Shown: positions 1-7,160 of the stretch, one piece after another | Layout: every line of letters begins with the position of its first letter | Numbering within the stretch: the first letter of the stretch is position 1 | Virus record (IMG/VR): IMGVR_UViG_3300037160_000057 | Span: 1 to 20,150 of that record | DNA: 20,150 nucleotides | Strand: one strand, 5' to 3' | DNA from: a virus | Program-made: the position numbers and the translations under genes | The notes under the pieces: model-generated | What the model was told of the DNA's origin: nothing | What the model saw: only the letters and a program-made list of their open reading frames with translations | Databases searched by the model: none

Positions 1-1
1 C

Positions 2-1126
2 CTCCGCGCCATGGGGTGCGACCAGACTTTGGAGCTACGCAGCGAAGGCGGCATCCGGTCGGCGCTCCAAGCGTGGGATCATCTGGAAAGGACGGGTATC
101 AAGGCCGAGGGCGCGTCGAACCTGTCCATCAGCAACATTCTCGCCAACGTCCTGAACAAGTTTGCGCTGCAAGGCTACCTGTTCGTCGAGCAGGCGTGGC
201 GGGACATTTGCGGCATTCGGTCGGTGAACGACTTCAAGCCGGTGAAGTCCATCAACCTGCTCGGCGACGTGATGTTCAAAGCGCTGGGACCGGTCGGCGA
301 ATTGAACAACGCCAGCCTGGAAGATCAGGCGTTTGCCAACATCGCGGCGCCCTACGGCCGCATCGTGACCATCCCCTGGACGCACCTGGTCAACGATGAC
401 CTGGGAATGCTGACCGGCGTACCGCTCAAGCTGGGTCAGGGCGCCGGCCTCGCGCTGAACGATTACATCTGGTCGTTGTGGGCCAGCCTCGCTTCCGGCT
501 CCGTGGTTAACAGCGGATCGGGCAACTTCCCTTCCGGCGCCAGCCTCAACGGCGACGACGGCAACGCCTTCTGGCGGACCTCTTCCTCGCTCACGGCCGT
601 GGCGAAAAAAGCGGGGACGGCCTACAACCTCAACAAGATCAGCGGCGTCGGATCGCCACTGTCGGCTTCTTCTTTGCTCACAGCGAAAAAGACCTTCGAC
701 AACCAGGTCGATCCGAACGGCAACCCGCTGGGCTTCGACGCCTCGACGCCGATCCTGCTGTTCGGCCCGTCGAATTGGGTGACGGCGATGGAGCTGATGC
801 ACGGGGTTGGTCTGGTCTACGGCGGCTCGGCGGCCAGCCGCCAGCCGAACCTCAACGTCTGGCAGGGCGTCATGCGGCCGGTGATGAGCCGGTACATCGA
901 GAACGCGAACTACGGCAACTCGACGACGGCGTTCTGGATTCTGTTCGACCCAGCCGCGCTGCCGGTCATCGAAGCGTGCTTCCTGAACGGCGTAGACACG
1001 CCGGCCGTGTTGCAGGCGTCGCCGGATTACCAGTTCGATAAGCTCGGCATCAGCATCAGGGGCACAATGCCGTTTGGTGCGAATCAACAGAACTTCCGAG
1101 GCGGAGTTTATAGTGTTGGTGCGTAA
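2..1126 (+). CDS. Major capsid protein, 5'-partial (possibly the C-terminal part of a protease-capsid fusion)
   Basis: Shell-forming subunit of the phage head. The reading frame is open to the left edge with no stop, so the gene probably begins outside the window; the first in-frame ATG is at 11. The segment from about residue 115 of that ATG (GRIVTIPWTHLVNDDLG, then a Leu/Gly-rich helix ending YIWSLWAS) resembles Mu gpT-type major head subunits. The C-terminus (FWILFDPAALPVIEACFLNG, later IRGTMPFGANQQNFRGG) matches capsid proteins I recall from planctomycete-type phages, where the capsid domain often follows a prohead protease in one polypeptide. Whether a protease domain lies upstream cannot be seen here. 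The next gene encodes a DUF2190-type capsid protein, which fits a head module. The family call is from memory of conserved segments, not a search. Confidence 0.82.
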   Translation, partial: LRAMGCDQTLELRSEGGIRSALQAWDHLERTGIKAEGASNLSISNILANVLNKFALQGYLFVEQAWRDICGIRSVNDFKPVKSINLLGDVMFKALGPVGELNNASLEDQAFANIAAPYGRIVTIPWTHLVNDDLGMLTGVPLKLGQGAGLALNDYIWSLWASLASGSVVNSGSGNFPSGASLNGDDGNAFWRTSSSLTAVAKKAGTAYNLNKISGVGSPLSASSLLTAKKTFDNQVDPNGNPLGFDASTPILLFGPSNWVTAMELMHGVGLVYGGSAASRQPNLNVWQGVMRPVMSRYIENANYGNSTTAFWILFDPAALPVIEACFLNGVDTPAVLQASPDYQFDKLGISIRGTMPFGANQQNFRGGVYSVGA

Positions 1127-1182
1127 GGAGTTACGGCATCGACGCGAGGTGAAATCAAGGTCAGCAACCAGAGGGTATTCCG

Positions 1183-2259
1183 ATGACAATGATGGCTGGG
1201 TATGTGCGCGGCAAGCCGATCATGCAGGAGCACACGCCGGCGACGGCGTACAACGCCGGCGACGTGATTATCGTCGGCACCCTGCCCTGCGTGGCGCACG
1301 AGGACAATCCGCCCTTCACCGGGGCGGTACAGTCGGCCGGCGGCACGGCGACGATCAAGGACGCGCTGTCGATCTTCGGCGGCATCTATCAGATGGCCGG
1401 CGACTCGACGCTTAACAGCGCCGGCAACGGCACGGACGTTTATTGGGACGCGACCAATCACGTCGTCACAACCACGGCAGCGGGCCACAACCATTTTGGC
1501 AAGGTCGTCGGCGGGCCAAACGGCAGTCTCGATGACGGCGGCCCGATCAACACGGGCGACCCCGTGTTGGTCTTTCATTGCCCCGCCCTGCTGGAGTCGG
1601 GAGCCTCGATCAGTTCGCCGCTCACGATCACATCGAACAGCGCCAGCGCCATAGCGGCTGGCCGCCTGGGGGGGACGACGCCGGCTCTGCAAGTGGACGC
1701 CAGCACGGCGACCTCCATCACCGGTCTGCTCATCAAGTCCGCAGCCTCGACCGGCGGTCTGGCGGTCAAGGCGCAGGGCGAGACGAACGTCGCCCTCACC
1801 CTCGACGCTAACGGCACCGGGACGTTAACGTTGAACGGGACGGCGACGGGAAATATCGTGCTGGGCCGCGCGGCGACGGGCGTTAGCTTGGCCGTAACGG
1901 CGGGATTGACCTCAAGCGGCGGGACCGGCGCCGGCATCGGATATGCCACGGGAGCTGGCGGCGCGGTGACGCAGATTACCACGCGCACGACCGGCGTAAC
2001 GCTGTCGAAACTCTCGGGTGCGATCACGCTTGTGAGCGCGGCCGGCAGTGCGACGCCGTTCACGTTCGTCGTGACGAACACGACTGTTGCGGCTACCGAC
2101 ACCATCGAGGTCTGCCAGCAGTCCGGCACGGACGCCTACGCCGCGGATGTATCCGCTGTCGCGGCCGGGTCGTTCAAGCTGACGATCACGGACATAACCG
2201 GCACGACCACGGAAACGCCGGTCTTCAATTTCGCGGTCCTCAAGGCGGTGGCGGCGTAA
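1183..2259 (+). CDS. DUF2190-type capsid stabilising/decoration protein with C-terminal extension
   Basis: Probable head decoration protein. Residues 1-130 have the DUF2190 pattern: an early Tyr-Val segment, TPATAYNAGDVIIVGTLPCV, and a Gly-rich loop before SIFGGIYQM. After it comes a Ser/Thr/Ala/Gly-rich extension (about 130-240) with short beta-like repeats such as LTLNGTATGNIVLG. A distinct terminal domain (about 240-358) has the signature GAGIGYATGAGGAVTQITTR, then VTLSKLSGAITL and FNFAVLKAVAA; I recall this block from many phage and prophage surface proteins. The start follows AGAGGG (1170-1175) at 7-base spacing. DUF2190 proteins are often only 100-130 residues, so this 358-residue version looks like a decoration domain carrying an exposed add-on. 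The position directly after the capsid gene supports the role; the function of the extension is inferred. Confidence 0.72.
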   Translation: MTMMAGYVRGKPIMQEHTPATAYNAGDVIIVGTLPCVAHEDNPPFTGAVQSAGGTATIKDALSIFGGIYQMAGDSTLNSAGNGTDVYWDATNHVVTTTAAGHNHFGKVVGGPNGSLDDGGPINTGDPVLVFHCPALLESGASISSPLTITSNSASAIAAGRLGGTTPALQVDASTATSITGLLIKSAASTGGLAVKAQGETNVALTLDANGTGTLTLNGTATGNIVLGRAATGVSLAVTAGLTSSGGTGAGIGYATGAGGAVTQITTRTTGVTLSKLSGAITLVSAAGSATPFTFVVTNTTVAATDTIEVCQQSGTDAYAADVSAVAAGSFKLTITDITGTTTETPVFNFAVLKAVAA

Positions 2260-2261
2260 TC

Positions 2262-2435
2262 ATGGAAACGAATCTGAACCACTTGCTCGCCATTATCGGG
2301 CGACAAGCTGTGGAAAACGATCTCCTTCGGAGCCAGCTGCAAGAGTTGCAGGATCGGTTGCGGAAGGTTCTGGCCGAGAAGGAGTTTGCAAAAGCCAAGT
2401 CAAACGGCGTTCACTCCGGAGGTTCTGATGGATGA
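2262..2435 (+). CDS. Small coiled-coil protein, unknown function (57 aa)
   Basis: Short gene 2 bases after the preceding stop. It reads METNLNHLLAIIGRQ followed by a long charged helix with leucine spacing (LLRSQLQELQDRLRKVLAEK), consistent with a coiled coil, and a Gly/Ser tail. Its last bases overlap the next start by 8 nt, and the ribosome-binding site of the next gene (GGAGG, 2418-2422) lies inside it. Phage genomes often carry a small helical protein here that may act in assembly, but I do not recognise this one. Support is gene packing, strand and coiled-coil character. Confidence 0.6.
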   Translation: METNLNHLLAIIGRQAVENDLLRSQLQELQDRLRKVLAEKEFAKAKSNGVHSGGSDG

Positions 2436-2739
2436 GAAAACGACAGCCGCCGTCGCCAATTTGCGCGAGGCGGCGAAGGATTACCCGCGCGGCACGAAGC
2501 GGCACAAGCCGCGTGCGCGGGGCGTCCATGAGCAGTGGGGCGCTTTGGTCCCGGTCATGGTTGGCGACCTGACGGCCGCCATCGAGTCTGTGCCGGCCGA
2601 ACGGCGCTGTAAATCCTTGGCGGAGATGATTTCCTGCTTGTCGCCGGAGAGCAAGGCGAAGTTCCCGCCCGAAATGGTCGTGACGGTGTGCGCTGACGAC
2701 CTTTTCGACCTGCTGGACCTGGCGGAGAAATCGCCGTGA
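2428..2739 (+). CDS. Hypothetical protein between head genes (103 aa)
   Basis: Unrecognised protein. An upstream ATG at 2386 is in frame, but the ATG at 2428 is preceded by GGAGG (2418-2422) with 5-base spacing and fits the packing, so I take 2428. The N-terminal third is basic (YPRGTKRHKPRARG); the rest is mixed alpha with a leucine-rich acidic end (DDLFDLLDLAEKSP). Two cysteines (ISC and TVC) do not form a metal motif. Its stop overlaps the next start as GTGA, and its last 17 bases recur exactly at the end of the next gene. Confidence 0.6.
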   Translation: MDEKTTAAVANLREAAKDYPRGTKRHKPRARGVHEQWGALVPVMVGDLTAAIESVPAERRCKSLAEMISCLSPESKAKFPPEMVVTVCADDLFDLLDLAEKSP

Positions 2740-2740
2740 C
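2724..2740 (+). repeat. Copy 1 of a 17-nt duplicated stop/start module
   Basis: GGAGAAATCGCCGTGAC here is identical to 2948-2964. Each copy holds a Shine-Dalgarno sequence (GGAG), a GTG start 8 bases later and the overlapping TGA stop of the upstream gene; each also encodes the same upstream C-terminus, EKSP. Confidence 0.9.
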
Positions 2741-2963
2741 TTACTTGCCCTTTTTTCCCGATGATCCTGAGCAAGATCGGTTAGCGCGCATCATCTGGGA
2801 CGTGCGCCGGGAACTGTTCCGTCTCACTATTTACAGTCGGGCGCATGAGAGGGAATGGGAAGACGATGAGCATGAACGCCTTCGCGAGAAGTCCAACGAG
2901 GATCGGTTGCGAGAGTTTGACCGAGAAACTCGGCTCCTCATCCTATGGGAGAAATCGCCGTGA
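2736..2963 (+). CDS. Small charged hypothetical protein (75 aa)
   Basis: Starts at a GTG overlapping the previous stop, with GGAG 8 bases upstream. The product has a hydrophobic start (MTYLPFFP) and then an almost continuous Arg/Glu/Asp-rich helix (HEREWEDDEHERLREK, DRLREFDRETRLLILWEKSP), likely a highly charged helical or coiled-coil protein. No family recognised. Its last residues and 3' bases duplicate those of the gene before it, which points to local duplication of a coupling segment or of whole small cassettes. It sits between capsid and head-completion genes. Confidence 0.6.
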   Translation: MTYLPFFPDDPEQDRLARIIWDVRRELFRLTIYSRAHEREWEDDEHERLREKSNEDRLREFDRETRLLILWEKSP

Positions 2964-2964
2964 C
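2948..2964 (+). repeat. Copy 2 of the 17-nt stop/start module
   Basis: Exact second copy of 2724-2740. It places GGAG 8 bases before the GTG at 2960, which decides the start of the next gene over the ATG at 2945, which has no ribosome-binding site. Confidence 0.9.
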
Positions 2965-3343
2965 CGACGTGCTGCAAACCGCCGCGACGTGGCTGGCAAA
3001 ACAGCGGGACGCCAACACGACTCAGATGATCGTTTACCGCCGCGCGGCGCAGTACATCATCATATCGGCGACGTTCGGCCAGTCACTTCTCAAGCTCACC
3101 GACGGACACGGCGGCGTCAAAATTGAGCGGACGGAGCGGGACTTGATCGTGACGGCCACGGAGCTGGACTTCGGCGCGGGGCCGGTGCAACCGCAACGCG
3201 GCGACTTCGCGGACTGGACCAATCCGGCGGGTCAGACGTTGCGCTACGAGGTGATGGCGCCGCCGAACGAGCCGGAATACCGGCGGGCCGATCCTTGGGG
3301 TGTGACGCTGCGGATCCACCTGAAATTCAAAGCGGCCTTGTAA
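2960..3343 (+). CDS. Putative head-completion / head-tail connector protein (127 aa)
   Basis: Probably a connector or stopper protein closing the head or neck. Residues 1-20 form a helix (LQTAATWLAKQRDAN), followed by beta strands, a segment RGDFADWTNPAGQTLRYEVM, then PPNEPEYRR.DPWG and a terminal TLRIHLKFKAA. This order (helix, beta barrel-like body, ending D-x-x-G-x-x-x-RIH-x-K) matches small proteins I recall between the capsid and tail genes of planctomycete-type phages. The length fits head-completion proteins (roughly 100-130 residues). The start chosen is the GTG inside the duplicated coupling module; the alternative ATG at 2945 adds five residues but lacks a ribosome-binding site. Role inferred from position and motif memory. 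Confidence 0.6.
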   Translation: MTDVLQTAATWLAKQRDANTTQMIVYRRAAQYIIISATFGQSLLKLTDGHGGVKIERTERDLIVTATELDFGAGPVQPQRGDFADWTNPAGQTLRYEVMAPPNEPEYRRADPWGVTLRIHLKFKAAL

Positions 3344-3379
3344 TCACGACAACGGCGATCTTTGAAAGGGAAGTGACGT

Positions 3380-3727
3380 ATGGCGAATATCACCAGTCCG
3401 CAGGTCGTGGCGTGGGCCAACGGCCGTGCCCGCACAATCAGTGATTCGATCCGGCAGATGTACGACAAGCTGAAGTCGTACCAGACGGATTACGTCGCCG
3501 AGAGCGTCAACGCAGCCATCGTCGCGGACCCGGCCGGCTCAACGGCTGTAATCGCGGACGGGTCGGCGGCGGACGGCCGGCAGTCCATCACTGGCACGCA
3601 GATTCAAAACCTTATCGCGTGCATCAATCAGGTTGTGACGGCGATGGACACGACTAACGTGACGGGCGTGGGCAGTCCGCCCATGACGACGGCGAATGCG
3701 ATTCAGGTCAACGGATCGGTGAAATGA
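3380..3727 (+). CDS. Phage structural-region protein with helical N-terminus (115 aa)
   Basis: The N-terminus ITSPQVVAWANGRARTISDS followed by a helix with Tyr/Lys/Leu spacing recalls a widespread but uncharacterised phage family beginning SNPQIxxFANExxRPL, usually encoded among virion genes. The C-terminal half is Ala/Thr/Gly-rich with TGTQIQNLIACINQVVTAM, another helix. The start has an AAGGGAAG element 5-12 bases upstream. Its stop overlaps the next gene as ATGA, so it is translationally coupled to the beta-helix gene. Perhaps an adaptor or structural component; function not known. Confidence 0.6.
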   Translation: MANITSPQVVAWANGRARTISDSIRQMYDKLKSYQTDYVAESVNAAIVADPAGSTAVIADGSAADGRQSITGTQIQNLIACINQVVTAMDTTNVTGVGSPPMTTANAIQVNGSVK

Positions 3728-5169
3728 CCTACACTGAGTTCTACTGCGATCCGGTCAACGGCTCGAACCTGAACGCCGGCAGCGCCAACGCCGCGCCCGT
3801 TTACACCGGCGTTGGCGACTCGGATGGTACTAGCGTTTTCACCCCCAGCGACGGTAGTACGCCGGCCTCCACGGTCAGCGTTGGCATGTTCGCCTCGATC
3901 TACGTCACCAGCGGTGCGACCGTCGCCGTCTACATCAGCCGCATTACGGCGGTCGCGGCCGGCGTCAACGGGGCGATCACTACCAGCACCACGGCGAAGG
4001 CCGGCACAATCCCCACAAATAGCGCTGGCGCCCACACGATCACTTGCGTCGTGGGCGGCTATCAGAAAGGGCCGAATGGGGCGGTCGGTTTTCCGTTTGG
4101 ATTTATCACGGCGACGCTTACGGATGCCGCCGGAGACTTTCCGCGCGTCAATTTCATAAACTCGGCGACTTACTCCATCACGGCCGCGATGACGCACTCT
4201 ATCGCCGGGCCGTGCTATTTTCAGGGCATGACCACGACGCCGGGCGACTTGGGTCGGGCAATCATTGATGGGGGGACGTCGGGTGCAAGCTATGTCTTGC
4301 TTGCCGTGAGCGGCACCCAAGACAACTTGCGAGATTTGATTTTCCAAAATAACGGAGCGACGGGGGCGGCGGTGGGGCTGCTTTTATCAGGCAGTAGGAT
4401 TTTTGCCGAAAGGCTCACGGTCAACAGCACTCGCGGGGCCGGATTCTCTTTTAGTACCCTGTTTATCACGGGAATTGAATGCGAGGCTTACGGCTGCAAT
4501 CAAAATAACAGCGCTTCTAGCGGCGGTTTTCTTTGCCCCGGCTTGCCTAATCTTCGCCGGTGTATTAGCCACGACAACACCGGGTCGAATAACTGTGGGT
4601 TCGTTTTTACTGGCAACGGATCAAATATAGTCTTGCAAGATTGCGTAGCGGGCTCAAACGGCCTGGACGGGTTCCGTTCTACCGGGTCCACCGATGTTAT
4701 CTGCCTTGGGAACTTCACTGCCTACAACAATGGCGGTTCCGGAGTGTTTACCACCAGCGGATTGACGGCATTCCTTCTTGTTGAAAATTCCGTACTGGCA
4801 GGCAACGGCGCGTTTGGAGTCAACAACGCCGGCACAACAAACGTCGTCCGCTTATCCAGCAACGCCTACTACTCTAACACCAGCGGCCAAACCAACGGCG
4901 TTAAAGACGAGACCGGGGCGATCACCTGCACAGTCCAGCCGATGAACGATCCGGCCAACGGAGATTTCAGCCTGAATAACACGGCCGGCGGCGGGGCGCT
5001 TTGCCGCAACTTGGGACGCGGCAAGTACACCCAAAACGCCGGGAGCTTCACCAAGACGACGACGGGCTTTCCGGATGTAGGCGTGCAGCATCAGGATGCG
5101 GGCGGTGGTAGCAGCGGCGGCACTCCCATACTTCAGTCGGGAATAATCCAAGGACTGGGGGCAATCTAA
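3724..5169 (+). CDS. Parallel beta-helix (pectate-lyase-like) surface protein, tail-spike candidate
   Basis: Probable right-handed beta-helix virion protein that could bind or cut host surface polysaccharide. Residues 1-140 are a Thr/Ser/Gly-rich N-terminal part beginning with a pattern typical of these proteins (FYCDPVNGSNLNAGSA). From about 150 to 420 there are short irregular repeats with recurring Asn/Gly turns and cysteines, e.g. RDLIFQNNGATGAAVGLLLS, RRCISHDNTGSNNCGF, LGNFTAYNNGGSG, VENSVLAGNGAFGV, the usual look of beta-helix coils. The C-terminus is Gly/Ser-rich. No catalytic residues could be assigned. The middle (about 4320-4860) is clearly more AT-rich than its surroundings, suggesting separate origin or exchange of the repeat domain. 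Overlaps the previous stop by 4 bases and abuts the next start. Confidence 0.68.
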   Translation: MTYTEFYCDPVNGSNLNAGSANAAPVYTGVGDSDGTSVFTPSDGSTPASTVSVGMFASIYVTSGATVAVYISRITAVAAGVNGAITTSTTAKAGTIPTNSAGAHTITCVVGGYQKGPNGAVGFPFGFITATLTDAAGDFPRVNFINSATYSITAAMTHSIAGPCYFQGMTTTPGDLGRAIIDGGTSGASYVLLAVSGTQDNLRDLIFQNNGATGAAVGLLLSGSRIFAERLTVNSTRGAGFSFSTLFITGIECEAYGCNQNNSASSGGFLCPGLPNLRRCISHDNTGSNNCGFVFTGNGSNIVLQDCVAGSNGLDGFRSTGSTDVICLGNFTAYNNGGSGVFTTSGLTAFLLVENSVLAGNGAFGVNNAGTTNVVRLSSNAYYSNTSGQTNGVKDETGAITCTVQPMNDPANGDFSLNNTAGGGALCRNLGRGKYTQNAGSFTKTTTGFPDVGVQHQDAGGGSSGGTPILQSGIIQGLGAI

Positions 5170-6144
5170 ATGAGCGTCCGCAGCGCGCAGTCTGTCACCG
5201 TACTTTTTACTACAAGGGTTTTTTCGACCGGCGTCGGCACGAACGCTGACAGCCTCCCCACAGGCGTGCTGTACCTAAACGGCACGGCGAACGGGGCGAC
5301 GGTGACAGTCACGAATATCAGCGCCGGGTTATATAAGGCGGCTGTCACTCTTCCGACGTTGGCGGTCGGCGACGAAGTAGAGATCATCATCGCCGCCACG
5401 GTAAGCACCATAGCGGACACGGCCGTAGTGTGGGGCGACACAAAGGACTTCTTCGCTGGAGCCATTCCTGACGTGGCCGCCGGCGGAACGAACGGGTTAT
5501 TCATCGCAGGAACTAATGCAGCCACGGTTATCACGACCAGCCTGACGACCCACCTGGTCGGGACCGTCGATACGCTCACCACCTACACCGGGAACACGCC
5601 GCAGACCGGCGACGCCTTCGCGCTGATCGGCACGGCCGGGGCGGGACTGACGGCCCTGGGGGACGCGAGAATCACGCATCTGAACGCGGACGTGTCGTCC
5701 CGCATGGCGACGTACACTCAGCCCACCGGCTTCCTTGCGGCGACGTTTCCTATAGCCGTGGCCAGCCCGACGAACATCACGGCGGGCACAATCACGGCTG
5801 TGACAACGCTGACCAATCTGCCGCCGATCCCGGTCAACTGGCTCACCGCAGCGGGCGTTGAAGCCGACGCCGTGACAAAGATTCAAGCCGGGCTATCCAC
5901 CTATGCGGGCGGTGACACGGCCGGCACGACAACGCTGCTGACTCGCGTATCCGGATCTGTGGCTCTGGCGTCTCAGATTCCGGCCAATTTTACGGCAGCG
6001 ACGTTTGTTTCGGCGGGCGTGTTTTCCGTCGGGGCGCTCGCCAACTCCCCTTCAGGCGGGGGCGTCGTGGACGCGAATATCGTCCAGGTTAATTCCGTCC
6101 CGGTGACGGGCGCGGGAACTGACGTTTCGCCGTGGGGACCATAA
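5170..6144 (+). CDS. Virion fibre/collar-like protein with N-terminal Ig-like domain (324 aa)
   Basis: Residues 1-85 form a beta-sandwich-like domain (DSLPTGVLYLNGTANGATVT, then GLYKAAVTLPTLAVGDEVEI) that I recall from many phage structural proteins and that resembles BppU/upper-baseplate N-terminal domains. The rest is low-complexity Thr/Ala/Gly sequence containing GNTPQTGDAFALIGTAGAGL and ALGDARITHLNADVSSRM, a linker widespread in environmental phage fibre or collar proteins. The C-terminus ends VNSVPVTGAGTDVSPWGP. It starts immediately after the preceding stop and its own stop overlaps the next start by one base (TAATG). Probably a fibrous or decorating component near the neck or tail; exact place unknown. 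Confidence 0.6.
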   Translation: MSVRSAQSVTVLFTTRVFSTGVGTNADSLPTGVLYLNGTANGATVTVTNISAGLYKAAVTLPTLAVGDEVEIIIAATVSTIADTAVVWGDTKDFFAGAIPDVAAGGTNGLFIAGTNAATVITTSLTTHLVGTVDTLTTYTGNTPQTGDAFALIGTAGAGLTALGDARITHLNADVSSRMATYTQPTGFLAATFPIAVASPTNITAGTITAVTTLTNLPPIPVNWLTAAGVEADAVTKIQAGLSTYAGGDTAGTTTLLTRVSGSVALASQIPANFTAATFVSAGVFSVGALANSPSGGGVVDANIVQVNSVPVTGAGTDVSPWGP

Positions 6145-6701
6145 TGGGATCAGCGTGGGGGAATAGTTGGGGTTTGGTTTCGGTCCTTCCGCCCTCTCCG
6201 GGCGGCGGCGGCGCGATCATCCCCCCGGCACGCCCGACTTCCTTCATCGACGCCATTGAAGTGAGAATCGCGGCGGCCGTCGTCGCCGAACTGACGGCCG
6301 GTGCCTGGGCAACGAACCTCAACGCCCAGCGCAGCTGGAACCCGTGGCTGTCGGGGCAGGACTTGGCCTCGCTGCAAGCCTTCGTGCTGCCGCTGACGAT
6401 CCCGGCCGCGACACGGCAACAGCGGGGTCCGACGTGGGAGTTTGATTACGGCATCGTCATCGACCTGCAACAGTCAGTGGACCTGGACGCGGGCGGCAAC
6501 CCATCGCAGGCGGAGATTGATACGCTGTCTCGGCTCGCTGAACAGGTGATGGACTTTTACCGCGACAACCACCAGCTAACGGGTATGACCGGCTGGTACG
6601 CGGTGACAGTTGAGCGGCCGGAAATCTTCGTCCCGGAGCGGCTGTTTTCTGAGCATGTTTGGGAGTCGTGGATTGAATTAACATTTAGAGGATATCGTTA
6701 A
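6144..6701 (+). CDS. Putative tail terminator / tail completion protein (185 aa)
   Basis: A GTG at 6132 is in frame, but the ATG at 6144 overlaps the previous TAA (TAATG) and has TGGGGA 5-10 bases upstream, so it is preferred. A short N-terminal tail (MGSAWGNSWGLV, then Pro/Gly-rich) precedes an alpha/beta domain from about residue 30: a helix with VRIAAAVVAELTAG, strands around WEFDYGIVIDLQQSV, a helix DTLSRLAEQVMDFYRDN, and a final strand ESWIELTFRGYR. This matches a family I recall immediately before the neck and tube genes, with a layout like tail terminators (gpU/gp37-type): helix, strands, helix, and a last strand ending in an Arg-containing tail. Position directly upstream of the tail-completion and tube genes agrees. 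Confidence 0.58.
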   Translation: MGSAWGNSWGLVSVLPPSPGGGGAIIPPARPTSFIDAIEVRIAAAVVAELTAGAWATNLNAQRSWNPWLSGQDLASLQAFVLPLTIPAATRQQRGPTWEFDYGIVIDLQQSVDLDAGGNPSQAEIDTLSRLAEQVMDFYRDNHQLTGMTGWYAVTVERPEIFVPERLFSEHVWESWIELTFRGYR

Positions 6702-7156
6702 TGTTCGATCTTCACGTTCCTAGCATCGGCTCCATCGAATCGTCGATGGCCAACTTTTTCGACCGGCCCAAGGTCCTTCACGCCGTCGATTCGGCGCGGC
6801 GTAAGGTGCTGTCCAAGTTCGGCGCCTTTGTGCGGACGCGAGATCGGAGCAGCCAGCGGAAACGCAAGGGGATCAGCAAGCCGGGCGCCCCGCCGTCTTC
6901 TCACTTGGGCCTTGTGCGGCAGTTTACTTTTTTCGCCTACGACCCGGAGGCGAAGTCCGTAGTCATCGGGCCGGCCAAGCTGAACCAGCGCAACTCCGAT
7001 ACACTCGTTTCGCTGGAGAAGGGCGGGACCGTCGAGCGGATGTTCAAGGGGCATCGGGTGCAAGCCCATTATCAGTCGCGGCCGCACACGAAGCCGGCCT
7101 TCGACATCGAGTTGAAGAAAATGCCAATGGCCTTTCAGGACCAAGTAAAGGGGTAA
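6701..7156 (+). CDS. Putative HK97 gp10-like neck/tail-completion protein (151 aa)
   Basis: Starts on the last base of the previous stop (TAATG). A helix (KVLHAVDSARRKVLSKFGAF) is followed by VRTRDRSSQRKRKGISKPG, with APPSSH next, then LVRQFTFFAYDPEAKSVVIG and KPAFDIELKKMPMAF. The pattern 'xxARxSxRxRKxxSxPGxPPxSHxG... FxYDxxxxSVVVGP' is a conserved phage family of gp10-like or tail-completion type, normally sitting between terminator and tube genes as here. It likely acts at the neck or tail joint as an oligomeric ring. The highly basic segment at residues about 45-62 could contact nucleic acid or a partner ring. Confident of the family, less of the exact position in the particle. Confidence 0.63.
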   Translation: MFDLHVPSIGSIESSMANFFDRPKVLHAVDSARRKVLSKFGAFVRTRDRSSQRKRKGISKPGAPPSSHLGLVRQFTFFAYDPEAKSVVIGPAKLNQRNSDTLVSLEKGGTVERMFKGHRVQAHYQSRPHTKPAFDIELKKMPMAFQDQVKG

Positions 7157-7160
7157 TACC

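Noticed and set aside
605-611. A AAA AAG slippery-looking heptamer in the capsid gene
   Set aside because: The capsid frame reads GCG AAA AAA GCG, so the heptamer is not in the phase required for a -1 slip.
35-1189. 384-residue minus-strand ORF opposite the capsid gene
   Set aside because: Arg-rich, no family resemblance, no ribosome site, and fully overlaps a recognisable capsid gene; long antisense ORFs are common in GC-rich DNA.
2751-2759. TTTTTTCCC run in the 75-residue gene, like the chaperone slippery run
   Set aside because: Read as TTT TTT CCC in frame; re-pairing after a -1 slip would mismatch, and there is no open partner frame with a conserved domain.
6144-6180. WGNSWG at the start of the 185-residue protein resembling the NSWG protease motif
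   Set aside because: No catalytic Cys or His context; it is a short N-terminal tail motif seen in other phage structural proteins.
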